Notes under the pieces: model-generated
What the model saw: the letters and a program-made list of their open reading frames with translations, nothing else
The model's database searches: none
What the model was told of the DNA's origin: nothing
Assembly: GCA_947175225.1 (NCBI GenBank)
Contig: CAMWLX010000274.1
Coordinates: 1-5,112, forward strand
Direction of reading: 5' to 3'
Source of the DNA: an uncultured Porphyromonadaceae bacterium
GTDB taxonomy: Bacteria; Bacteroidota; Bacteroidia; Bacteroidales; Muribaculaceae
DNA: 5,112 nucleotides
Shown here: in pieces, positions 1 to 5,112 of the stretch
How positions within the stretch are numbered: the first letter of the stretch is position 1
Layout: every line of letters begins with the position of its first letter
Program-made: the position numbers and the translations under genes

Positions 1-3000
1 TGGTCGCCTAGCATGAAGCTTTCCGGAGCGTTGAAAGAGTGGTTTCCGTCGAGATTGATATCGGAAGCTGCTACGCGAGTGCCACCGACATTAAGAATGA
101 TGTTGAGCGCCTCAGCATTAGGAACATCTACCGAACCAACATAGATAAGGCAGTTAGGATTGAGTCCGCTGAAAGATTCAGCAGTCACGCCATCCACACC
201 GGCAGCTTTGCGCATGCCAGGCTTTCCGCTTGCCTCAGCAGATCCGAGAGAAGGAAGAAGGATGCTTGTCAGATTGTCGCAGCCTTCGAATGCACCTTCA
301 CCGATAGAAGTAACACCCGGAAGAGTGAGAGACTCGATGTTTTCACAGCCGGCAAAAGCACCAGAACCGATTTCAGTGACAGTCTCAGGCACGATCACAT
401 CTTTAAGCTGATTCATACCTTCGAATGCACCTGCAGGAATAGTTTCATTCTCGATACCGGAAAGGTCGATAGACTCAACGGCTTCAAATTTATCACGAAT
501 GGATTCGAAATCCTCATCTTTCATTTCGCCTGTGACGGTGAGTTCTGTAAATGCAAGGACATCTTCTTTCTCCATATTTGTGATTTCAGCTGCAGGAATA
601 GGATCGCCTTCTTCATAGCTCTTGATACCGGAGATTCTGATCCAGGAATCTCCATCAAGAGACGGAATAGTGTAAATGCCATTGTTGGACTCGAGAATTG
701 TTTCCCTTTCTTCGTAGACAGGAGTCTTACCAGCCTTAGTCATCACCTTTGTCATCATGCTGACCACGAGCTGAGTCTTTTCCGGTTGGTTTGATAGCTG
801 GAACTTGATCTCGCTACCCTCACGGTAAAGTACCGGCTTAACTTCCGGGTTGACCTGATAACCGGACATATACTGGAAATACACCATAGGCACATTCTTC
901 CATTCACATCCATCCGGAACCTCTACAACCTCTGCTGTGACACCCTCGGCACCCGCCTTGTTCTCAAAGTTAATAGAATAGTAGAACCATAGATTAATCT
1001 CATGGTTCTGAGGCATCCATGGACCGGAAGTGGCGGAATGAATCCACCTAAGCCTAAGCTGGCCACCGGTATTGTTAGGGTTCTGATCAGGGTAGTACCT
1101 GATACCAGTCTGATAGCGGTAAGTATTCAGATTTGCAAATACATCGACACCATTATCATAAAGCTTGAACGGAACACCCGGGCGAGTATATGTATTGTTC
1201 GCTTTAGATTGCTGATAATTGGGAAGCTGAAGAGTAAACTCCACATCAGCCGAACCAACAGCGATACTGTTTAGATTACCTTTGTAAGCGTCAACATTCA
1301 CACGAGACTGGTCAACCTTAACCCAATAGTAGTCCACAGCTTCGGCAGGAGCCTTATAGAGCTTAAGCATCGACCACCAAGTGGAAGGCACGCTGTAGCT
1401 CTCCTCTGATCCTTTAGGCACCTCAAGAGTGATGTTTCCAGCTGCAGACGGGAACGGAGTCAGATTGCCACAAGCAGGAGCCACTTTCGGCTTAGCAACA
1501 ATCTTCTTAAGACCAGCACATGCAGAGAAAGCACCGTTGCCGATGTATGTCACATTGGCAGGAATGGTGATTTCAGAGATCAGAGTACAACGTGCGAAAG
1601 CATTCTTATCGATGCGCTCGAGGTTGTTGGGGAGTATCACTGTCTTGAGGGAAGACAAGCTGCTTGAACTTGTAGGAGCGAAAGCGTTTTCAGGAAGCTG
1701 GTTGCCAGTCATTGCGGCACCTTTGATAGTGACATCCGCCATATCAAGGTCGATAATAGTGCTTGCATTAGCACGGAGGGCGTCGAAATCGCTGACGAAC
1801 ATAGATCCGATAAGCTTCACGCGTTCCGGGCAATCAGCAAGTTTGGAAGCAAGCTGACCTTCCTGGATATTGTAGACCATATAGTCGCCGGCATCCGCAT
1901 CCTTCACGGTGATGGTCACGTCAAGGTCTTCCAATACAGCAGGAATGTTGAGATTGGCTACAGCCACGTTGGTGATCTTGTTCTCGCCGTTGACAGCGAC
2001 ATTCACGCGCTGAGACGGGTTGATTGCGGAAACTTTAAGGCTGAAAGGCATACCGCGAACCACCTCAGTAGCACCGCCTTCGATTCTCGCACCAGTGACA
2101 CTTTCAGGCATTGTCACGCTGTGATACGTCACAGGGTTGTTGACAGCATATATACGGTCGACAATGGAATCAGCCTCACCCTCTACGAGCTGCCAATCCT
2201 TCTTATTGTAGGAAGTAGCAAGACGCACCTGATTGCCTTCGGTGATCGAAGCCTCCTTCACCTGACAATAGAAATTGTAAGTGAGGTTCTCGCCCGTACG
2301 GCTGTAGTAGTTGCTTACAATGGAAGAGATGAACTCCTTGATTGCACCATTCTTGTCAGTGAGCACCATTCCGTAGAACTTGGCAGCGTCATCACCCTTG
2401 GGAACCTTGATTGCGTTCGCCCGCACTAAGAATGACTGCTTGAAAGGAACATTCACCACGCCTGTAGCCAGACCGATACCGCCGGCATCGCCTGTAAGCT
2501 TCCAGGTATTATCGACAGTAGTGGCCTGAGGCTTCTTGAACTCGACATGGATAAGAGTATTACCGTTGATTGTAGCGGTGTAGACACCGGAAGCGTCCGG
2601 AGCAAGGAGTGTAGAGTTGGCGTAGACCTGCATGATCGCATCCCGGAAAGTGTCGTCGGTCTCCACCTTGAATTCGTATGTGTCTCCCTTGCTAAACTCT
2701 GTTCCACCTGTAATGAGGGTGTACTTCAGACCCTTTTGCTCTGCGACAGATAAAGTGAAGTGGTCAACAGGCACGGGATTCTCCTCCACGATTTCCTTGA
2801 AATTCTGCCAGTATTCCTTAGCCTTGTAAGCATCCGAAGCACCTACGGGGACGGTCAGCTTGGCCTGAGGAGTGTTGGTGAATACACACCAGTTGATCCA
2901 TACAGGAGCAGAACGGCGCACGGTCACCTCACGGAGTGAAGTACAGTTTGCAAATACGTTGTATTCCCATGTAGCGACGCTTGCGGGGATCTCTACAGAA

Positions 3001-5012
3001 GTCAGGCCTGTGAGTCCGAAGCAGGCGTTCTTGAAAGTGGTCAGGTTGTTGGGAAGAATGATCTGCTTCAGTGAGCGGTAGCTCATGAAGGCCTTGGTCG
3101 GTATGGCGTTGGCCGGGTTGGAACCCAGAGCCGTGATGGATACCTGAGAGATGTCAAGACGCTCAAGCTTCATGCGGTCGCGCATGAAATTGAAGTCATT
3201 GGCGTTGATCGTACCGAAGAGCGTGAGGTCGCGCACGGTAGCTGCCTCCTGTTCGGTAAGACAGTTCTGAAGGTTGCCTGACGTCACCCATACGGTTTTC
3301 TTATAAAGTACGTCGGCGGCGTTCTGCACGAGAAGTTCGATCTTCTGGTCTTCGAGCACGTTGCTGAGGCGGTAGCCGTTGTTTGCATCGGCTGTCAGGA
3401 TGAAACCATTGGCCTTTACAGTGACAATCTTATCGGCAGACTTCGGAACTACAGTGAATGTATAGTCACGACCCTTGATGACCTTGTCGTCGGCTGCAGA
3501 CACCTCAGCGTCGGCAGTTGAGGCGGGAAGCGAAACCGAGAAGTAAGGGATGCTGTTGCCCTTAGCCGATACTTCACCACAGGCAAGTCTGTCGCCTGCT
3601 ACGGGCTGCCATTCGTTGCTGAACGAAGGCTGAGCCACAAGACGAACCACATCCCCGTCAGCTACAGAAGTTCCGGCAGGAACGCTGCAGAGGAAGTCCA
3701 TGTAGCTCATGATCTGAAGGGCGACGAGATTGAAGTTGCGACCATCGTTGAGAAGGCACTTCATCTTGCCGTCGGCTCCGAAGAGCGCTACAGAGAGCTT
3801 TCCGCTGAAGTCAGTGTTGGAGATGTTCTTAAACGCACCTGCACGGACGGTGAACGATGATGCCGACGTGATGTCGGTCACGTCGAGCGTCAGACCAGGC
3901 TGGTTGCTGTCGCTGGTGATGTGAATGTCAGACCAGACGGTGCTGTCAGCTGCCGGCTTGATGTTGTAGACGATCGTCATCAGATCGTTGTACTTATGCG
4001 CTTTGCTCACAACAGGGTTAAGGGCATCCGTAGCGTAGAAGCCGTTGGCCGATCCGCCCCATCCCCAGTTGATATGGAAGTAAGGAGTGGAGCCGCCACG
4101 CATCTCATATCCGTCGCAGACGAACGCGTGGCCGGCGGAAACGTCCTGACCGCAATAAAGCACCGGACGGTCAGCATCGATTTCATCGACGATCACCTGA
4201 TCCCAGGCATCGCGGGACATTTCCTGACGCTTCTTATAAGACACACCGGCATCATAGCCGAAAAGGGAGGTAAGGGCGTATGGTACCTTCACCTCGTATG
4301 CGCTCGAGCTTGAGAGTCCGAAGTCGGTGCCGATACCTATGGCTGCGTCAGCCACCAGGGCTGCCACTGCCTTTGCCTCTTCTTCTGAATAGCCGCTGCG
4401 GTAGTTGTCGTTGCGCATCGCAGTCCATGAATACTGCGAGTCCTCACCTGCATTCACAAGCGATGCAGGTCGCGCTGCGGGATAACCGTGATACTTGAGT
4501 ATCTCGGCAAGTGCCACGCCCACGCAACCGGTCAGACGGCGGTTGGGAATCATGTTGTTGAAAGGAGCCTCTTGGCTCCAAGACGGAGTCACGAGGACCT
4601 TGCTCTCTGAGAGTGCCGAAGCGTGTGCCATCACTCGGCGGCGAGTGTCGGCAGAAACCTTCACGGGTTCGAGAAGGACACGCTCAACGGAAGCCGGAAC
4701 CGAGTTGACGCTCCAAGTGGAGTTGTCGGAATAGCCGATGACCGGAAGTGAGCTGTCGTCGGCCGATACGATTACGAATCCCTTGCCGTCTTTTGCATTG
4801 AACACGTAACAGATCGGGTTTGAGGCCCCATCGGTAGCGGTGTGGGCAAGCACGAATGCATCCCTGTCCGCAAGCCTTTGGACATCGCCTGACTGAAAGA
4901 ATTCAGCGGCAACGTCTTTCGCTTCATCCACGCTGAGTGTGGCCGCTCCCAAAAGGGATGGCGACATCGCACACAGACTGAGCATGAGCATCTGCTGAAT
5001 TGATTTTCGCAT
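1..5012 (-). CDS. Secreted C10-family cysteine peptidase (streptopain-like) with BspA-type LRR tail, 3' end missing
   Basis: A single frame is open from ATG at 5012-5010 to the left edge: 1,670 full codons, no stop, C-terminus absent. The product should be an exported thiol endopeptidase made as a zymogen. Order of parts: signal peptide (1-24), propeptide (25 to about 138), C10 catalytic domain (about 139-352), beta modules (355-570), LRR A (571-742), beta modules (747-1050), LRR B (1051-1219), unassigned beta-rich segment (1226-1480), LRR C (1481-1650). The catalytic set is Cys163 in TGCVGVALAEILKYHGYP, His295 in GHAFVCDGYE, and Asn315-Trp316-Gly-Trp318 in HINWGWGG, all in the order and spacing of SpeB (known residues Cys192 and His340). 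The first ATG is chosen because it gives a basic n-region and complete signal peptide, and an in-frame TAA lies eight codons upstream. At over 1,670 residues it is far longer than SpeB (398). The peptidase class is secure; substrate and anchoring are not known. Confidence 0.95.
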   Translation of the reverse strand, partial: MRKSIQQMLMLSLCAMSPSLLGAATLSVDEAKDVAAEFFQSGDVQRLADRDAFVLAHTATDGASNPICYVFNAKDGKGFVIVSADDSSLPVIGYSDNSTWSVNSVPASVERVLLEPVKVSADTRRRVMAHASALSESKVLVTPSWSQEAPFNNMIPNRRLTGCVGVALAEILKYHGYPAARPASLVNAGEDSQYSWTAMRNDNYRSGYSEEEAKAVAALVADAAIGIGTDFGLSSSSAYEVKVPYALTSLFGYDAGVSYKKRQEMSRDAWDQVIVDEIDADRPVLYCGQDVSAGHAFVCDGYEMRGGSTPYFHINWGWGGSANGFYATDALNPVVSKAHKYNDLMTIVYNIKPAADSTVWSDIHITSDSNQPGLTLDVTDITSASSFTVRAGAFKNISNTDFSGKLSVALFGADGKMKCLLNDGRNFNLVALQIMSYMDFLCSVPAGTSVADGDVVRLVAQPSFSNEWQPVAGDRLACGEVSAKGNSIPYFSVSLPASTADAEVSAADDKVIKGRDYTFTVVPKSADKIVTVKANGFILTADANNGYRLSNVLEDQKIELLVQNAADVLYKKTVWVTSGNLQNCLTEQEAATVRDLTLFGTINANDFNFMRDRMKLERLDISQVSITALGSNPANAIPTKAFMSYRSLKQIILPNNLTTFKNACFGLTGLTSVEIPASVATWEYNVFANCTSLREVTVRRSAPVWINWCVFTNTPQAKLTVPVGASDAYKAKEYWQNFKEIVEENPVPVDHFTLSVAEQKGLKYTLITGGTEFSKGDTYEFKVETDDTFRDAIMQVYANSTLLAPDASGVYTATINGNTLIHVEFKKPQATTVDNTWKLTGDAGGIGLATGVVNVPFKQSFLVRANAIKVPKGDDAAKFYGMVLTDKNGAIKEFISSIVSNYYSRTGENLTYNFYCQVKEASITEGNQVRLATSYNKKDWQLVEGEADSIVDRIYAVNNPVTYHSVTMPESVTGARIEGGATEVVRGMPFSLKVSAINPSQRVNVAVNGENKITNVAVANLNIPAVLEDLDVTITVKDADAGDYMVYNIQEGQLASKLADCPERVKLIGSMFVSDFDALRANASTIIDLDMADVTIKGAAMTGNQLPENAFAPTSSSSLSSLKTVILPNNLERIDKNAFARCTLISEITIPANVTYIGNGAFSACAGLKKIVAKPKVAPACGNLTPFPSAAGNITLEVPKGSEESYSVPSTWWSMLKLYKAPAEAVDYYWVKVDQSRVNVDAYKGNLNSIAVGSADVEFTLQLPNYQQSKANNTYTRPGVPFKLYDNGVDVFANLNTYRYQTGIRYYPDQNPNNTGGQLRLRWIHSATSGPWMPQNHEINLWFYYSINFENKAGAEGVTAEVVEVPDGCEWKNVPMVYFQYMSGYQVNPEVKPVLYREGSEIKFQLSNQPEKTQLVVSMMTKVMTKAGKTPVYEERETILESNNGIYTIPSLDGDSWIRISGIKSYEEGDPIPAAEITNMEKEDVLAFTELTVTGEMKDEDFESIRDKFEAVESIDLSGIENETIPAGAFEGMNQLKDVIVPETVTEIGSGAFAGCENIESLTLPGVTSIGEGAFEGCDNLTSILLPSLGSAEASGKPGMRKAAGVDGVTAESFSGLNPNCLIYVGSVDVPNAEALNIILNVGGTRVAASDINLDGNHSFNAPESFMLGD
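63..572 (-). repeat. BspA-type leucine-rich repeat cluster C (residues 1481-1650)
   Basis: This is the third cap-plus-LRR cluster: LTVTGEMKDEDF (1491-1502), IDLS (1515-1518), IPAGAFEGM, then QLKDVIVPETVTEIGSGAF (1535-1553), NIESLTLPGVTSIGEGAF (1558-1575) and NLTSILLPSL. The repeats recur every 22-24 residues and fit the BspA consensus most cleanly of the three clusters. It is clearly Glu/Asp-rich, unlike A and B. A Gly/Ala/Lys/Arg linker (about 1590-1608) interrupts it before GLNPNCLIYV (1616-1625). The final visible residues, ending APESFMLGD, probably start another module beyond the edge. Confidence 0.88.
573..1337 (-). other. Aromatic-rich beta segment, family not recognised (residues 1226-1480)
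   Basis: The segment starts VDYYWVKV, in the same place after an LRR cluster as VDHFTLSV in the previous unit, and then departs from it. Residues about 1275-1345 are rich in Tyr, Trp, Arg and Asn (for example YRYQTGIRYYP at 1298-1308, LRLRWIH at 1319-1325, INLWFYYS at 1339-1346). The later part (about 1371-1467) contains WKNVPMVYFQY and GSEIKFQL and ends with a GIYTIPSLDGDSWIRISGI strand pair like the spacer modules upstream. Surface aromatics would suit a carbohydrate or peptide binding face, but that is speculation from composition only. Confidence 0.45.
1356..1862 (-). repeat. BspA-type leucine-rich repeat cluster B (residues 1051-1219)
   Basis: This cluster repeats the plan of cluster A. 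A cap strand with RVKLIGSMFVSDF (1064-1076) and a DLDMADV step lead into SLKTVILPNNLERI (1121-1134), then NAFARCTLISEITIPANV and YIGNGAFSACAGLKKI. It closes with a Val-Pro-x-Gly loop, a Tyr and a Trp-Trp pair (1198-1213). The second and third repeats fit the LRR_5 consensus of Ile-Pro-x-x-Val-x-x-Ile-Gly-x-x-Ala-Phe better than cluster A does. A serine-rich insert (SSSSLSS, 1115-1121) explains most of the length difference from cluster A. Confidence 0.88.
1863..2774 (-). other. Beta-rich modules between LRR A and LRR B (residues 747-1050)
   Basis: Three probable beta modules are visible. The first (747-826) starts VDHFTLSV and ends with the strand pair GVYTATINGNTLIHVEF; it looks like the short all-beta spacer common in Bacteroidales surface proteins. 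The second and third (about 830-970 and 974-1045) are second copies of the modules that follow the catalytic domain: FLVRANA (861-867) matches FTVRAGA, QVRLA with WQLV (940-943) matches VVRLV with WQPV, and the NVAVNGENKIT segment matches TVKANGFILT. No catalytic residues are apparent. A rigid spacer or ligand-binding role is inference. Confidence 0.6.
2787..3302 (-). repeat. BspA-type leucine-rich repeat cluster A (residues 571-742)
   Basis: The cluster starts with a cap-like strand (VRDLTLFGTINANDF, 593-607) and an LDIS step (619-622). It continues with LRR_5/BspA-type repeats such as SLKQIILPNNLTTF (647-660), GLTSVEIPASVATW and CTSLREVTV. It ends with a conserved exit motif, a Val-Pro-x-Gly loop followed by the Tyr-x-x-x-x-x-Trp block AYKAKEYWQNFKEIVE (728-742 region). 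The consensus of Leu/Ile-Pro-x-x-[VL] and a following [AC]F is partly worn (for example NACFGL and YNVFANC). BspA repeats in this group often mediate adhesion, but the partner is unknown here. Confidence 0.85.
3303..3950 (-). other. Beta-rich modules of tail unit A (residues 355-570)
   Basis: Two probable beta-sandwich modules follow the catalytic domain. The first (about 355-490) holds the strand-like FTVRAGAF (387-394), an alternating segment around GKLSVALFG, and DVVRLV ending in WQPV (468-471). The second (about 500-570) holds KGRDYTFTVVP and IVTVKANG and ends in a NVLEDQKIELLV strand pair. Both have close counterparts about 472-474 residues later in the protein. They resemble Ig-like or 'bacterial repeat' spacer modules of surface proteins, but no precise family is assigned. 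A spacer or binding role is inferred. Confidence 0.6.
3957..4598 (-). other. Peptidase C10 catalytic domain (residues 139-352)
   Basis: The domain begins near TPSWSQEAPFNNMIP, matching the W-x-Q plus P-[YF]-N block that precedes the catalytic Cys in C10 peptidases. The nucleophile Cys163 (codon 4524-4526) is in GCVGVALAEILKYHGYP, and the catalytic His295 (codon 4128-4130) is in AGHAFVCDGYE. Asn315, Trp316 and Trp318 follow in HINWGWGGSANGFY, and the domain closes with the typical DALNP (residues 329-333). The 132-residue Cys-to-His distance is close to the 148 in SpeB. The usual Ala-Thr after GCV is replaced by Gly-Val, a small change one helix turn from the nucleophile. All residues needed for activity are present, so an active enzyme is expected. 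Confidence 0.93.
4599..4940 (-). other. Inhibitory propeptide of C10 peptidase (Spi/inhibitor I69-like, residues 25-138)
   Basis: This segment opens with a helix-like LSVDEAKDVAAEFFQ (residues 26-40). It then carries YVFNAKDGKGFVIVSADD (69-86) followed by a PVIGYSD block (90-96). The pattern of Tyr-x-Phe-Asn, Gly-Lys-Gly-Phe-Val-Ile-Val-Ser, Asp-Asp and Gly-Tyr-Ser is the usual core of streptopain propeptides and of the related Spi inhibitors. In this family the prodomain blocks the active site until it is removed by proteolysis. The boundary with the mature enzyme is inferred to lie between the basic stretch around 124-128 (TRRRV) and the conserved TPSWSQEAPF (142-151). The cleavage position itself cannot be read from the sequence. 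Confidence 0.85.
4941..5012 (-). other. Signal peptide (residues 1-24)
   Basis: The N-terminus has a short basic region (MRKSIQQ) followed by a hydrophobic stretch (MLMLSLCAMSPSLLGAA), as in Sec signal peptides. Cleavage is most likely after Ala23 or Ala24, leaving a mature start near TLSVDEAKD, where the propeptide helix begins. Cys14 sits in LSLC, which is a poor lipobox because Leu occupies the -1 position and the hydrophobic stretch before it is very short, so a soluble or surface-sorted protein is preferred over a lipoprotein. The exact cleavage site is a prediction. Confidence 0.85.
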
Positions 5013-5063
5013 AGGTCTTAATGTATTAATGGATTATGTTAGTATGATTAATAGTAAAGAAGT
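5013..5063 (-). other. AT-rich 5' leader without Shine-Dalgarno sequence
   Basis: Between the predicted transcription start and the ATG the leader is mostly A and T and contains no AGGAGG-like motif; the bases just before the start read TTAAGACCT. This is normal for Bacteroidetes, where initiation relies on A/U-rich unstructured leaders. I see no riboswitch-like fold or terminator. The remaining bases up to 5112 hold only the candidate promoter and no recognisable end of an upstream gene. Confidence 0.5.
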
Positions 5064-5067
5064 TGTT

Positions 5068-5099
5068 TAAACTTATTTGCGAATTGAAAAATTTACAAA
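5068..5099 (-). promoter_or_regulatory. Candidate Bacteroidetes-type promoter (-33 TTTG, -7 TAAGTTTA)
   Basis: On the minus strand TTTG (5099-5096) is followed after 20 bases by TAAGTTTA (5075-5068). This matches the Bacteroides consensus TTTG / TAnnTTTG at seven of eight positions in the -7 box and with normal spacing. Transcription would start near 5063, giving a leader of about 50 bases. The -7 box overlaps the palindrome GTTTAAAC (5065-5072). AT-rich DNA gives chance matches, so the call is tentative. Confidence 0.5.
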
Positions 5100-5112
5100 G
5101 AAGAGTTAAACC

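Noticed and set aside
39..794. A 251-codon open frame on the plus strand, with no recognisable domain.
   Set aside because: It lies wholly opposite the verified minus-strand LRR and spacer coding sequence; the translation is rich in Cys, His, Arg and Ser without family motifs, as expected from the antisense of LRR codons.
1329..3950. The long internal duplication as a mobile element or CRISPR-like array.
   Set aside because: The repeats are diverged protein-coding modules in one frame, with no inverted ends, no short identical repeats and no transposase.
1002..4734. Several further plus-strand open frames of 64-142 codons (for example 1429-1857 and 3921-4313).
   Set aside because: All are antisense to the continuous peptidase/LRR frame, and none shows a family motif or its own promoter.
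2453..4972. Two short minus-strand open frames in another phase (2453-2707 and 4772-4972).
   Set aside because: They overlap the main gene in a different phase inside regions where the main frame encodes clear propeptide or beta-module motifs.
4968..4979. Cys14 as a possible lipoprotein attachment site.
   Set aside because: The sequence LSLC lacks Gly, Ala or Ser at -1, the hydrophobic stretch before it is only about six residues, and a good signal peptidase I site follows at Ala23/Ala24.
5018..5037. Repeated TTAAT/ATTAA motifs just upstream of the start as a possible operator.
   Set aside because: The match is imperfect and the region is so AT-rich that such motifs are expected by chance.

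Overview
The window is almost entirely one very large minus-strand gene. It starts with ATG at 5012-5010 and stays open, with no in-frame stop, for 1,670 complete codons until it runs off the left edge at position 1. I translated the whole frame by hand and saw no frameshift or stop. The product is an exported cysteine peptidase of family C10 (streptopain/SpeB, PrtT, interpain type). Its peptidase part is followed by a long tail of beta-rich modules alternating with BspA-type leucine-rich repeats. The 3' end, including any C-terminal sorting domain, lies outside the window.

The organism is probably a member of the Bacteroidales, perhaps a gut or oral Prevotella- or Muribaculaceae-like species. 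Supporting points are the C10 peptidase plus BspA-LRR architecture, an AT-rich leader without a Shine-Dalgarno sequence, and a candidate promoter of Bacteroidetes type (TTTG, 20 bases, TAAGTTTA). The genus cannot be fixed from this sequence alone.

Layout, read in the gene's direction from right to left: 5112-5013 is an AT-rich upstream region with the candidate promoter and leader. 5012-4941 encodes the signal peptide, 4940-4599 the inhibitory propeptide, and 4598-3957 the catalytic domain (Cys163, His295, Asn315, Trp316/Trp318). 3950-2787 is the first tail unit (beta modules, then LRR cluster A). 2774-1356 is a duplicated unit (beta modules, then LRR cluster B). 1337-573 is an aromatic-rich beta segment with no assignment, and 572-63 is LRR cluster C. 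The last residues before the edge look like the start of another module.

The parts suggest one working model. The zymogen is exported through Sec, the propeptide keeps the peptidase inactive until it is cleaved, and the LRR and beta modules hold the enzyme at a surface, partner protein or glycan. The enzyme class is well supported by motifs; the role of the tail is inference. No second gene, RNA gene, mobile element or CRISPR array is visible, and there is no evidence for an operon inside the window.
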